Positions 8,260 to 16,636 of a stretch of DNA of 64,000 nt are shown one piece after another. The translations under genes and the position numbers were made by a program. Positions within the stretch are counted from its first letter, which is position 1. Each line of letters starts with the position of its first letter. This DNA is from Syntrophotaleaceae bacterium (GTDB taxonomy: Bacteria > Desulfobacterota > Desulfuromonadia > Desulfuromonadales > Syntrophotaleaceae): contig JAWKQB010000002.1 of assembly GCA_041390365.1 (NCBI GenBank), positions 624,001-688,000 of the forward strand. The letters are read 5' to 3'. Below the pieces are notes generated by a model. It had not been told where the DNA came from. It saw nothing but the letters and a program-made list of their open reading frames with translations, and ran no database searches.

Positions 8260-8816
8260 TGCAGTCCGTTGCCCTGGCGCTGGTGCACCATCCTGTCGTC
8301 GACCGGCGGGGAGATCTGGTCACCACGGCGGTGACCAATCTGGACATTCATGATCTGGCCCGCACCGCCAGGACCTACGGGGTCAAACGCTTTTACCTAG
8401 TTACGCCGCTCGAGGAACAGCAGCGGCTGGTGGAGCGCATCATCGGTCATTGGCGGGAAGGTCACGGTGCCGGCTACAATCCGGATCGGGCCGAGGCTTT
8501 CAGTCTGGCGGTTACCGTAGCCACACTGGAAGATGCTTTGAAGGACTGGGAGGCTTTGACCGGCCGGCCGGTCATGCCGATTCTGACCAGCGCCGCCCGG
8601 AGCGACGGTATTTCCTGGCGCGACTGCCGGCAAATCGCCGCCGCAAGGGATATCCTGCTGGTGTTCGGCACCGGCTGGGGTTTGGCCCCGGAACTCTTCG
8701 AGCGCGGCTGGACCGTTCTGGAGCCCGTGGCCGGGACAGGCGAATACAATCATTTACCGGTTCGCGCCGCGGCTGCCATCATTCTCGATCGGCTGTTGGG
8801 CCGGCCGGAGCGATAA
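8259..8816 (+). CDS. SPOUT-type SAM-dependent RNA methyltransferase
   Basis: A 185-residue protein resembling the Methyltrn_RNA_4 group of small SPOUT methylases, usually found beside trmD in deltaproteobacteria and Thermotoga-like genomes. Supporting segments are the start VALALVHHPVVDRRG, the central LLVFGTGWGLAPELF and the knot-like LEPVAGTGEYNHLPVRAAAAIILDRL. Substrate is unknown. The ATG overlaps the trmD stop by one base (TAATG), so the two are likely coupled. Family assignment is from motif recall rather than a search. Confidence 0.75.
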   Translation: MQSVALALVHHPVVDRRGDLVTTAVTNLDIHDLARTARTYGVKRFYLVTPLEEQQRLVERIIGHWREGHGAGYNPDRAEAFSLAVTVATLEDALKDWEALTGRPVMPILTSAARSDGISWRDCRQIAAARDILLVFGTGWGLAPELFERGWTVLEPVAGTGEYNHLPVRAAAAIILDRLLGRPER

Positions 8817-8860
8817 CGACTAAAACCGAACCCGAAACGTCTCGGTAAGAGGAGGAAGAT

Positions 8861-9208
8861 ATGAACGTCATTGACCGTCTGGAAATGGAACAGATCAAAA
8901 AGAACATCCCCATGTTCAAGGCCGGGGATACCCTGAAGGTGCACGTCAAAATCGTCGAAGGGGACAAACAGCGTATCCAGGTCTTTCAGGGTGTCTGCAT
9001 CAAGCGGATGAACAATGGCCTTGGCTCCACCTTCACGGTGCGCAAGATTTCCGGCGGCGTCGGCGTCGAGCGTGTTTTCCCCCTGCACTCGCCCTCTATC
9101 GACAAGATCGAGGTGCTGCAGGTCGGCCAGGTCCGCCGGGCCAAGCTCTACTACCTGCGGAAACTGCAGGGCAAGGCGGCCCGGATTCGCGAAAAGCGCA
9201 ACATCTGA
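8861..9208 (+). CDS. rplS: 50S ribosomal protein L19
   Basis: A 115-residue basic protein matching L19, which lies at the 30S-50S interface. Hallmarks are GDTLKVHVKIVEGDKQRIQVF, RKISGGVGVERVFPLHSP and the terminal YYLRKLQGKAARIREK. AGAGGAGGA precedes the ATG. It closes the rpsP-trmD-rplS operon and is followed by a strong terminator. Confidence 0.97.
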   Translation: MNVIDRLEMEQIKKNIPMFKAGDTLKVHVKIVEGDKQRIQVFQGVCIKRMNNGLGSTFTVRKISGGVGVERVFPLHSPSIDKIEVLQVGQVRRAKLYYLRKLQGKAARIREKRNI

Positions 9209-9231
9209 TCCCTGTTTTCCTCATTGCCAAA

Positions 9232-9263
9232 AAACGGCCCCGGCATTTCTGCCGGGGCCGTTT
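9232..9263 (+). terminator. Intrinsic terminator after rplS
   Basis: AAACGGCCCCGGC (9232-9244) pairs perfectly with GCCGGGGCCGTTT (9251-9263) around a six-base loop. A-rich on one side and T-rich on the other, it could act on both strands. Confidence 0.88.
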
Positions 9264-9270
9264 GAAATTT

Positions 9271-9420
9271 GATGGCGTCGCAAAAACTCCGTCCTACGGC
9301 GTTACGGCGTTTTTTCAGGACCTCGACATACCTGATGTATGCCTTCGCCCCTGAAAAACCACCAAGCCTTGTAGGACGAAATTTTTGCTTAGCCATCCTA
9401 CAAGTTTTTGCAAATGCATC
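9271..9420. repeat. Long imperfect inverted repeat (MITE/REP-like) plus a third half arm
   Basis: The 27-base arm at 9271-9297 reads GATGGC-gtc-GCAAAAA-ctc-CGTCCTAC; the reverse complement of 9371-9397 has the same three blocks with different three-base spacers. The 73-base interior contains further pairing (CGTTTTTTCAGG with CCTGAAAAACC) and a small ACATAC/GTATG hairpin. Immediately outside, 9396-9420 is a degenerate third arm in the inverted sense sharing GATG and GCAAAAACT. It ends just before the rnhB ribosome site. No coding capacity is seen. Confidence 0.82.
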
Positions 9421-9441
9421 AAATTTGGGAGGGGCTTCATC

Positions 9442-10086
9442 GTGACCCTGGACCTTTTCCCCGAGCAGGAACAGCACCCCCTGTTTTTTGAAACCCGCCT
9501 GAAAGGTCAGGGCTACCGATACATCGCCGGTGTTGATGAGGCGGGTCGTGGTCCCCTGGCCGGTCCGGTCGTGGCTGCGGCCGTCATCCTGCCGGAAGGA
9601 TTCGATCTTCCAGGTCTGGACGATTCGAAAAAACTTTCAGAAAAGGTTCGGGAAGAGCTCTACCCGGAAATTCGGCGCCAGGCGTACGCCTTCGGCATCG
9701 GCGTGGCTTCGCCCGCCGAGATCGACCGGATCAATATTCTGCAGGCCACGCTTCTGGCCATGGGCCGCGCCATTGATCGGATGCGGACGCGCCCCGACTA
9801 CCTGCTGATCGACGGAATTACTCCGATCCCCCTGCCTCTGCCTCAGAAAACCCTAAAAAAAGGAGATCATCTCTCCCTGTCCATCGCCGCCGCTTCCATC
9901 CTGGCCAAAGTGGTTCGCGACCGGTTGATGACGTTTTTCGATCGTCGTTACCCCGGGTACGGTTTCGCCGGACATAAAGGCTACTGCTGTAAACAGCACT
10001 TCCAGGCCATTGCCGAGCTGGGTCCCTGCCCCATCCATCGCACCACCTTCAGCGGGGTGAGGGAGTACCTCCCGCCCCTAATTTAA
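9442..10086 (+). CDS. rnhB: Ribonuclease HII
   Basis: RNase HII cuts RNA in RNA-DNA hybrids and at embedded ribonucleotides. The 214-residue protein has the catalytic segment AGVDEAGRGPLAGPVVAAAV, the YLLIDGI aspartate segment and SIAAASILAKVVRDR. The GTG at 9442 is preferred because GGGAGGGG lies seven bases before it; extension to 9385 would translate into the adjacent inverted repeat. RNase HII commonly follows rplS, as here. Confidence 0.95.
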   Translation: MTLDLFPEQEQHPLFFETRLKGQGYRYIAGVDEAGRGPLAGPVVAAAVILPEGFDLPGLDDSKKLSEKVREELYPEIRRQAYAFGIGVASPAEIDRINILQATLLAMGRAIDRMRTRPDYLLIDGITPIPLPLPQKTLKKGDHLSLSIAAASILAKVVRDRLMTFFDRRYPGYGFAGHKGYCCKQHFQAIAELGPCPIHRTTFSGVREYLPPLI

Positions 10087-10118
10087 TCGGTATCGGCATC
10101 GGGGTGTCCCCCATATTT

Positions 10119-10817
10119 TCACCAGGGTCGCACCTTCCCGGCGAAATCAAAAAATCTGCCGTTGTCCTCCGGACCCAGTTTTTCGAGAACCCGCTGCAGG
10201 CCGGCGGCGCTTTCGTCGGGAGAGACCGGGGCCGATGCTCCGCCCATGTCGGTAGCCACCCAGCCGGGGTGGAGCAGCACCGTGATGATCCCCCGTGAAC
10301 GGAGATCCAGGGCCAGGCTGCGGCCGACCATGTGCACGGCCGATTTCGAACTGCGATAGATGTACTGACCTCCCGAGGTGTTTTCCTCCATGCTGCCCAT
10401 GACGCTGCCCATGATCGCGATGACCCCGCGTCTGCTCCGGGCGACGTGTTCGACGAAGGCTTCAGCCATTTTCAGGGGCGCGATGGTATTGACCCTGAAG
10501 GTTTGCAGCCAGGCTTCGGTGTCCACACCCCCGAAGGATTGACGGTCACCACCATTTATGCCGGCGTTGTTGAAAAGGATGTCGATGGTTTCACCCTTCA
10601 GTTCCTCTGCAAGGCTCCGAATCCCCTGCTCGTTTGCGACATCCAGGGCGTGAACCGTCAAACCCCCGGAAGATTCGGCGCTCATCTTTTGCAATTTTTC
10701 CGCTTCCTCCGGGTTTCGGCAACAGGCCAGCACCCGCCACCCCTCCGCGGCATACCGCCGCGCCAATGCCAGGCCGATGCCCCGGTTGGCGCCGCTGATC
10801 AGTATCGTTCCGGTCAT
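10119..10817 (-). CDS. Short-chain dehydrogenase/reductase (C-factor-like SDR)
   Basis: A 232-residue classical SDR. The Rossmann motif SGANRGIG lies at residues 8-15, NNAG in the middle, and a catalytic Tyr-Lys pair as YRSSK, preceded by MGSVMGS that supplies the serine. The family reduces carbonyl substrates with NAD(P)H; the substrate here is unknown, and the sequence resembles the CsgA/C-factor-like subgroup. The ATG at 10817 has AAAGGAG upstream; longer frames reach into yraN's promoter. It is divergent from yraN and convergent with rnhB. Confidence 0.85.
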   Translation of the reverse strand: MTGTILISGANRGIGLALARRYAAEGWRVLACCRNPEEAEKLQKMSAESSGGLTVHALDVANEQGIRSLAEELKGETIDILFNNAGINGGDRQSFGGVDTEAWLQTFRVNTIAPLKMAEAFVEHVARSRRGVIAIMGSVMGSMEENTSGGQYIYRSSKSAVHMVGRSLALDLRSRGIITVLLHPGWVATDMGGASAPVSPDESAAGLQRVLEKLGPEDNGRFFDFAGKVRPW

Positions 10818-10906
10818 GTTGGTCTCCTTTTTGTCCGTCGTTTTGGTCTCTTCATCTTCCTGTTTACCAGATACTGAGGGCGGTTTTTTCGAAAAAGTGA
10901 AAAAAA

Positions 10907-10936
10907 TTGACAGCTTTTCCGGCCAGGGGGTATAAA
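10907..10936 (+). promoter_or_regulatory. Sigma-70-type promoter for yraN
   Basis: TTGACA (10907-10912) and TATAAA (10931-10936) are spaced by 18 bases, about 50 bases before the yraN start. Confidence 0.75.
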
Positions 10937-10985
10937 TTGAAACCTTGACAGGGACGGATTTGATGAACGAGAACCCGGAGGGCCC

Positions 10986-11354
10986 TTGACCGAAGAGCGA
11001 CAGACCCTGGGGAAGTGGGGAGAGGAGCAGGCGGTCCGGTTTCTGCGCAGCCAGGGACTGAAAATTGTCGATCGCAACCTGCGGACCCCTGTCGGCGAGA
11101 TCGACATCATTGCCCGTCACCGGAAGACTCTGGTTTTCATCGAGGTGAAAACCCGTCGAGGCAGCGCTTTCGGCGCCCCGCAGGAAGCGGTGGGAGCCTT
11201 CAAACAGCGTCAGATTCTGCGGGCCGCCAGCTGGTATCTCAACGAGCGCCGCCTGCGGGATCTGCAGCCGCGATTCGACGTGATCGCCATCCGCTGCATC
11301 GGGGACGAGGCGAGGATCGAACATATAGCGGATGCCTTCGGGGCGGATGGTTGA
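10986..11354 (+). CDS. yraN: YraN / UPF0102 family nuclease-fold protein
   Basis: A 122-residue protein of the UPF0102 family, which has a PD-(D/E)XK Holliday-junction-resolvase-like fold; its cellular role is not settled. The conserved core is visible: LGKWGEEQAVRFLRSQG, then GEIDIIARHRKTLVFIEVKTRRG carrying the acidic residues and the EVK motif, and FDVIAI near the end. TTG at 10986 is taken as start, with GGAGGG a few bases upstream; no in-frame ATG fits. It has its own promoter in the space shared with the divergent SDR gene. Confidence 0.9.
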   Translation: MTEERQTLGKWGEEQAVRFLRSQGLKIVDRNLRTPVGEIDIIARHRKTLVFIEVKTRRGSAFGAPQEAVGAFKQRQILRAASWYLNERRLRDLQPRFDVIAIRCIGDEARIEHIADAFGADG

Positions 11355-11396
11355 ATACACCAGCTTATTATCGCAAGTTTTTAGGAATAAAAAGGC

Positions 11397-11519
11397 AGAC
11401 TCGCGCAAAGGACGCAAAGGTCGCAAAGAAAACGAGAAATCCGAATTTAAGGTTTCCTTGGCGCCCTTTGCGGCCTTGAGTGAGCCAAGCGAACGGGCGC
11501 GAGATCGGGTTGTGATTTC
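11397..11519. repeat. Dispersed CGCAAAG-type palindromic intergenic repeat
   Basis: The tract has three CGCAAAG-like units (GCGCAAAGGACGCAAAGGTC...) and, about 40 bases on, the complementary GCGCCCTTTGCGGCC, ending in GGGCGCGAGATCGGGTTG. It looks like a known style of dispersed intergenic palindrome in GC-rich genomes; an insertion-like segment (GAGTGAGCCAAGCGAACGG) breaks the right arm. The gap from yraN to nadE holds nothing else recognisable. Confidence 0.6.
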
Positions 11520-11561
11520 AGGTCTTACCTGATTATCAAGAGTCCCTGGAGGATAAAGAGC

Positions 11562-13526
11562 ATGCAGAGCAGGTTGTCATCTCACGGGTTTGTCCGGATC
11601 GGCGTGGTCACCCCCGAGCATAGGGTTGCTGATATCGATTTCAACTGCGACCGGATCCGGCAGGTGGTGGAAGAGAACGACAACTGCCGTTTTTTCCTGT
11701 TCCCCGAACTGTGCGTCACCGCCTATACCTGCGGCGATCTGTTTTTTCAGTCGCTGCTGATTTCCCGGGCGCGCAGGGCATTGCTCGACCTGGCCGAATT
11801 CAGCGGCATGCGGCAGGTGACGCTGGTGGTCGGAGCCCCCGTCGCCCAGGGAGGAAGACTGTTCAATTGCGCGGTCTTCATCTCCTGCGGAAGTATTCTC
11901 GGCATCGTCCCGAAGATTTTTCTCCCCAATACCAACGAGTTTTACGAAGAGCGATGGTTCTCCTCGGGTCTGGACCGCACCGCCGACCATGTCGAATGGG
12001 ATGGAACAAAAATCCCCTTCGGCGAGGATCTGCTGTTTCGCGCCGAGGAGCTTCCGGACTGCATCTTCGGCATCGAAATCTGCGAGGATCTCTGGGTGGC
12101 CGACCCGCCCAGCGGCCGCATGGCCGGACGGGGCGCCACCGTTCTGCTCAACCCTTCCGCCAGCCCCGAAATTCTGGGCAAGATGGAATATCGCCGGGAA
12201 CTGGTGCGGAATCAGTCGGGCCGCTGCCTGGCGGCCTACCTCTACGCTTCCGCCGGTCCAGGCGAATCCAGCACCGACCTGGTCTATTCGGGCCATTCAC
12301 TGATTGCCGAAAATGGTGCTCTTATGGCCGAAACCAGACGTTTCGAGTTCGGCACTCAGTTTATCTATGCCGATATCGACATCGAGCGGCTGATCAACGA
12401 GCGGCACAAAAACAACAGTTTCGGTGCTTCGGGAGGTGAAAAGGCCTACCGGCTGATCGATTTTCCCCTGCCCGAAGTCACCAGCGCCACCCTGCGCCGT
12501 TTCGTCCCCACCACCCCCTTCGTGCCTCCTGCCGAGGAGGAGCGGGCCCATCGCTGCCACGAAATCTTTTCCATCCAGACCACCGGCCTGGCCAAGCGCC
12601 TGCGCCATGTCGGAACCCGTCGCGCGGTCCTCGGCATCTCCGGGGGACTCGATTCAACCCTGGCCCTGCTGGTGACGGTCAAAGCCTTCGACAAACTCGG
12701 CTATGACCGCTCGGGTATCGAAGCCATCACCATGCCCGGTTTCGGCACCACCTCCCGCACCCGTTCCAACGCCGAGCGCCTGGCCGAGCATCTCGGTGTG
12801 AGCCTGCGGGTGATTTCCATCGATGCCGCGGTGCGTCAACACTTTGCCGATATCGGCCACGACGAGCAGGTTCACGATGTTACCTATGAAAATGCTCAGG
12901 CCCGGGAGCGGACCCAGATTTTGATGAACGTCGCCAACCAGGTCGGCGGGCTGCTGATCGGCACCGGCGACCTGTCCGAACTGGCTCTCGGCTGGTGCAC
13001 CTACAATGCCGACCACATGTCCATGTACGGTGTCAATTCCGGTGTACCCAAGACCCTGGTCCGCTACCTGGTGGCCTGGTGTGCCGAAGCCGAATTCACC
13101 GGGGAGGCGGCCGAAATCCTGTTCGATGTCTGCGACACGCCGGTCTCCCCCGAACTGCTGCCGCCCCATGAAAACGGCGAGATCAAGCAGCGCACCGAGG
13201 ACAAGGTGGGGCCCTACCTGCTGCACGATTTTTTCCTTTTCCACTGTGTGCGGCTGCAGTTCGGTCCGCGCAAGATCTTTTTCCTGGCCCGTCATGCCTT
13301 CGCCGGCAGCTTTGCTGACGACATCCTCATCAAATGGCTCAAAATCTTTTACCGCCGCTTCTTCATGCAGCAGTTCAAGAGATCCTGTCTGCCCGACGGC
13401 CCCAAGGTCGGCAGTGTGGTGCTTACCCCCAGGGGCGACTGGCGCATGCCGAGCGATGCGGGCGTGGCGCTGTGGCTGAAGGAACTGGACGAACTGGAGG
13501 CGGAGAACCTTGAAGGACGGTCGTGA
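11562..13526 (+). CDS. nadE: Glutamine-dependent NAD+ synthetase
   Basis: A 654-residue two-domain enzyme that amidates nicotinic acid adenine dinucleotide to NAD+. The N-terminal nitrilase-type glutaminase domain (about 1-300) shows FPELCVTAYTCGDLF, KIFLPNTNEFYEERWF and the cysteine-bearing GIEICEDLWV. The C-terminal synthetase domain has the ATP-pyrophosphatase loop GISGGLDSTLALLV and LIGTGDLSELALGW. Length fits the long glutamine-using form. It overlaps rsmI by 17 bases. Confidence 0.96.
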   Translation: MQSRLSSHGFVRIGVVTPEHRVADIDFNCDRIRQVVEENDNCRFFLFPELCVTAYTCGDLFFQSLLISRARRALLDLAEFSGMRQVTLVVGAPVAQGGRLFNCAVFISCGSILGIVPKIFLPNTNEFYEERWFSSGLDRTADHVEWDGTKIPFGEDLLFRAEELPDCIFGIEICEDLWVADPPSGRMAGRGATVLLNPSASPEILGKMEYRRELVRNQSGRCLAAYLYASAGPGESSTDLVYSGHSLIAENGALMAETRRFEFGTQFIYADIDIERLINERHKNNSFGASGGEKAYRLIDFPLPEVTSATLRRFVPTTPFVPPAEEERAHRCHEIFSIQTTGLAKRLRHVGTRRAVLGISGGLDSTLALLVTVKAFDKLGYDRSGIEAITMPGFGTTSRTRSNAERLAEHLGVSLRVISIDAAVRQHFADIGHDEQVHDVTYENAQARERTQILMNVANQVGGLLIGTGDLSELALGWCTYNADHMSMYGVNSGVPKTLVRYLVAWCAEAEFTGEAAEILFDVCDTPVSPELLPPHENGEIKQRTEDKVGPYLLHDFFLFHCVRLQFGPRKIFFLARHAFAGSFADDILIKWLKIFYRRFFMQQFKRSCLPDGPKVGSVVLTPRGDWRMPSDAGVALWLKELDELEAENLEGRS

Positions 13527-14370
13527 AGGTGCCGGGCGACCCGGCACTCTGTATCTCGTCGCCACTCCCATCGGCAATCTCGAAGACCTGACCTTTCGCG
13601 CCCTGCGTATTCTGCGGGAAGTGGACCTGGTTGCCGCAGAGGATACCCGGCACAGCCGCAAGCTGTTTTCCCATTACGGCATCAAGACGCCGCTGACCAG
13701 CTATTTTCAGCATAATGAAGCCGCCAAAGGGGAAACCCTGGTTCGAACCCTGCTCGACGGCCGTTCCGTGGCCCTGATCTCCGATGCCGGTACCCCGGCC
13801 ATTTCCGATCCAGGGTTCGATCTGGTGCGGCGCTGTCTGGAAGAAGGGATCCCCGTCTCAGCCGTCCCCGGTCCATCGGCTCTGATCGCCGCCCTCTCCA
13901 TGGCCGGCCTGCCGACGGAGCGTTTCGCTTTCGAGGGTTTTCTACCGGCCAAGGCGGGCGCCCGACGCAAGGCGCTGGCGTCATTGATTTCAGAAAGCCG
14001 GACCACGGTTTTTTACGAAGCGCCTCACCGGCTGGCAGCAACCCTTCGCGATCTCGCAGAAGAACTCGGCCAAGACCGACCGGTCGCCGTAGTACGGGAG
14101 TTGACCAAGGTTCACGAAGAACTGTTTCGCGGAACGGCGGCCGAAGCCTGCGAACATTTTCGGGACAAGGTCAAAGGCGAGATCGTTCTGCTGATCGGGC
14201 CGGCTGCTGAAAAGCCGCCGGAAGAGACCGTCCTCGAAGCGTTGCGCCGTTTACGGCAAGAGACCGTTCTGCCGATGCGGGAGATCGTCAAGCAGGTAGC
14301 CAGAGAACATGGTCTGTCCGGCAGCGAGGTCTACAAAGAGAGTTTGGCCCTGCGGGATGAGGAGGAGTGA
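13510..14370 (+). CDS. rsmI: 16S rRNA (cytidine-2'-O)-methyltransferase RsmI
   Basis: RsmI methylates the ribose of C1402 in 16S rRNA. The 286-residue protein has the tetrapyrrole-methylase fold, with GTLYLVATPIGNLEDLTFRA, LISDAGTPAISDPG and FYEAPHRL as signature stretches. A TTG at 13510 within nadE is the only plausible start that keeps the conserved N terminus; GGAG lies just upstream. Coupling with nadE is suggested by the overlap. A terminator follows. Confidence 0.94.
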   Translation: MKDGREGAGRPGTLYLVATPIGNLEDLTFRALRILREVDLVAAEDTRHSRKLFSHYGIKTPLTSYFQHNEAAKGETLVRTLLDGRSVALISDAGTPAISDPGFDLVRRCLEEGIPVSAVPGPSALIAALSMAGLPTERFAFEGFLPAKAGARRKALASLISESRTTVFYEAPHRLAATLRDLAEELGQDRPVAVVRELTKVHEELFRGTAAEACEHFRDKVKGEIVLLIGPAAEKPPEETVLEALRRLRQETVLPMREIVKQVAREHGLSGSEVYKESLALRDEEE

Positions 14371-14473
14371 AGCTACTTGGCGATCGAGCTCTTGCCATTC
14401 CCTTGGCATCTGCCCCCTGTCTGATAAATCCATAAGTGGAATAGGATTATATTCTGGAACAACATATAGGAAG

Positions 14474-14503
14474 GGCCCACTTCGGAAATCCGAGTGGGCC
14501 TTT
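14474..14503. terminator. Terminator-like hairpin after rsmI
   Basis: GGCCCACTTCGG and CCGAGTGGGCC form a stem with one bulge and an AAAT loop, followed by TTTCG. It lies about 100 bases after rsmI. The rest of 14371-14567 shows no gene. Confidence 0.65.
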
Positions 14504-14567
14504 CGAATAACTTGGAAATGGTGCAATTTAAGAAAGTCCCACTTCGATTTTCGACGCTGCATTCTCA

Positions 14568-14732
14568 TCACATACCTTTGAAGAACCCTTTGGGCGGCAG
14601 TTCAGATAAGAGCATCGAGGTAATTTGACCTTCAAATTTAAAAATGACTATCATGTCACTGCCAAATTCCTGCATGACCTGCCGGCAGGATCCACACGGA
14701 GGATAAAGGCGAGCTTTATTTTGTCCGCGTGA
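14568..14732 (-). pseudogene. Cytidine deaminase 3' remnant
   Basis: Read on the minus strand, a 54-codon open stretch carries the zinc-binding PPCGSCRQVMQEF motif of cytidine deaminases and ends with the LLSELPPKGFF segment, which resembles the family's closing LLP-x-x-F. The stretch is bounded upstream by an in-frame TGA (14735-14733). The upstream half of a deaminase, with the C-A-E catalytic motif, is not found in any frame. It therefore looks like a leftover 3' fragment. The family call rests on the Cys motif and tail only. Confidence 0.65.
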
Positions 14733-14795
14733 TCAGAAAGAGCCTTCCGCAGTACATCCGCCAAGCTTCCCAATATGGGTTCTTGCAAAAAAATA

Positions 14796-15467
14796 TTACA
14801 TGAGTTCAGCCAGGCAACCAATTCGCAATGCCCGCGCATCATCAAGCGCATGGTGCAATTGAAGACCTCCACTGTGGTCGGCTAAGTCTGGAACACGTTT
14901 AAACCTTAACCGTCGATCAATCAGCGTATGAAACATATCCTTGTCATAAAATGAATCCACACAGATAGTGATATCCCCAGCAAAACCATCCAGCCAAGCG
15001 GTCAGGTCAGAAGCAACCTGATTTCGCGACTGCGCCTGCTCCCCAGTCAGTATTGACTCGGGCCGTAGCCCTTTTAGCGGCTTGGCCAGATAGGGATCTT
15101 CTCTTACATAGAGACCGGAGATGTCCTGACCTGACAAGAATCTGAGATGATCCATCAACGCAGAATCGGCCTCAAGATGCTGATTGAGCATCGCTTCCTT
15201 CTGCTCCGACAACTGCCTACAGCCGGAAGCCGTCTCATGTCGAATCAAATCAAGGGTGCTCTGCAACCTCCCATATAGCACGTTGCCAGCCTTCCCTTTT
15301 GACAGCCACGGCAGGACCCACCCCAGCACGAATAGACTGCAACCTGCCAAGGTCCAGGTGTCTTTCAACTCACGATAAAACTCCTGGCCATCTTCAGACA
15401 CCATGCCGATGCTGATTAATTGCGGACGTACGAGACAGGTGAACTCTGTATCCAGAAAAAATCTCAA
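14796..15467 (-). CDS. DEDD-type 3'-5' exonuclease-like protein
   Basis: A 223-residue minus-strand protein. Its start FFLDTEFT carries the D-x-E motif of DEDD exonucleases, followed by LISIGMVSEDGQEFYREL as in RNase T/Rv2179c-like proteins; a middle aspartate is in ITICVDSFYD and the closing motif is HHALDDARAL (H...D, DEDDh type). A region of about 110 residues between the first motifs and the middle aspartate is longer than in minimal members. The TTG start at 15467 overlaps the TGA of the upstream disrupted gene (TTGA). Substrate is unknown. It is the last gene of the accessory minus-strand group. Confidence 0.72.
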   Translation of the reverse strand: MRFFLDTEFTCLVRPQLISIGMVSEDGQEFYRELKDTWTLAGCSLFVLGWVLPWLSKGKAGNVLYGRLQSTLDLIRHETASGCRQLSEQKEAMLNQHLEADSALMDHLRFLSGQDISGLYVREDPYLAKPLKGLRPESILTGEQAQSRNQVASDLTAWLDGFAGDITICVDSFYDKDMFHTLIDRRLRFKRVPDLADHSGGLQLHHALDDARALRIGCLAELM

Positions 15468-15876
15468 CGCATAACACTTTCATCATCAAAAATCGCAGCA
15501 AGGGCTTCGGGGCTGGTCGTGTAATGCATATCCCTCTTCCATTTCACTTCGCAGCCATCGAGATCAAAGAAGTCGACAATCAGCTCTTTGCACCTATCGC
15601 TGAACAGGGTCGCGTTGAGCAGGTCGGGGCAATTCTCTTCCCCTGCTGAAACCCTAGCAGAATGACCGAAGATCTTTTCTTTGTAGAGAAGATTCCTAAC
15701 TTAGGTGCCATTCAGCCCTTGTCCAGGAAGAGTTTCAACTTTTGCTCTTTGACATCGATAGTAGCCATCACATACGCGAGATCGGAGCTGGAAGACCTGG
15801 GGGTGCCTCCGGCTAAATGTGGAGGGCGGGTGCCACTGATCAGACTCTGCCTGCACAACGGGGTCGAGCCATTGGT
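15464..15876 (-). pseudogene. Disrupted coding region of unknown family
   Basis: Two adjacent minus-strand open stretches look protein-like but lie in different frames: 15876-15712 (54 codons, ending with a VMATIDVKEQKLKLFLDKG segment) and 15700-15464 (78 codons, with an IVDFFDLDGCEVKWKRD segment). The downstream part lacks any ATG, GTG or TTG near its beginning. An 11-base gap with stops separates them, consistent with a frameshifted gene. The last codons overlap the TTG start of the exonuclease gene, so the reading frame once abutted it. The family is not recognised. Confidence 0.4.
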
Positions 15877-15889
15877 TCAGGTTACAACA

Positions 15890-16609
15890 TCAAGATGAAA
15901 ATACGATTTCTCCTCTGTCGTTATAATCAATTTCGAGACCGTTTGGACCCTGCTTCTCTTTGTACCGGACCTCTTCAATCCCCCCGTGCCAGTCTTTTCT
16001 TGTTATTCCATTCACATCTGGCCAAACAATCATCTTGCGCACCTGCCCGTTCCAAACCTTTTCCGGCGCAAGAAGAGAAACTAGTTGGTTGAAAAAATGC
16101 TGTTTGCTTTCAATTACCTCACAAAAAGCCTCGACCTGCCCCTCAAGGGTTTTCTTATGACGCGAGGACTTGAGTTCGATGACAACAAGACGCCCTGCAT
16201 AATCGATGGCAAGAATATCATTGACGATCTTTCCCCGCTCCTGAAAGGCCAGTTCTGAAGTTAGAAAAGTCAATCCATCAAAAAATGGAAGCTGGTGTTT
16301 GTGGTTGATGGCATAATCAATAATCCATGCTTGCAATTCCTTTTCTCTCGTCTTCCTAGAGCCCCCCGCTTCAATTTTCTCTTTTTTGTCCGACAGCAGC
16401 GGGTCGATTTTCTCGTGCAAAAATCGCCTTCCTTGTTCTTTGCTAGTAAAGCCGCCTTTTCCCTGCTCTGGGGTATCTTTGGCAAGACTGATCAATGAAA
16501 ACGAGCCGACATTCCCCCTGAAGTGGAGTTTATTTGCGTTAAGCCGATCTTTACATTCCTCGTTCAGTTCTTTAGCCATTCTAAAATATTTCATAGTGTC
16601 TTCTGCCAT
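15890..16609 (-). CDS. PD-(D/E)XK-like nuclease-fold protein
   Basis: A 239-residue protein. The C-terminal half has the pattern of a restriction-endonuclease-like fold: acidic residues D131/D136 in NDILAIDYAG, then LVVIELKSSR with E145 and K147 (E-x-K), followed by a helix with Q158 (LEGQVEAFCEV). This suggests a DNA or RNA nuclease of the Endonuclease NucS/DUF91-like type. The N-terminal 90 residues are charged and unassigned. Base composition is more AT-rich than the housekeeping genes. It belongs to the minus-strand accessory group, 27 bases after its upstream neighbour. Activity is inferred from motif spacing only. Confidence 0.62.
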   Translation of the reverse strand: MAEDTMKYFRMAKELNEECKDRLNANKLHFRGNVGSFSLISLAKDTPEQGKGGFTSKEQGRRFLHEKIDPLLSDKKEKIEAGGSRKTREKELQAWIIDYAINHKHQLPFFDGLTFLTSELAFQERGKIVNDILAIDYAGRLVVIELKSSRHKKTLEGQVEAFCEVIESKQHFFNQLVSLLAPEKVWNGQVRKMIVWPDVNGITRKDWHGGIEEVRYKEKQGPNGLEIDYNDRGEIVFSS

Positions 16610-16636
16610 CTCTCCCTCCTGTGAATTCTAAGGTGT

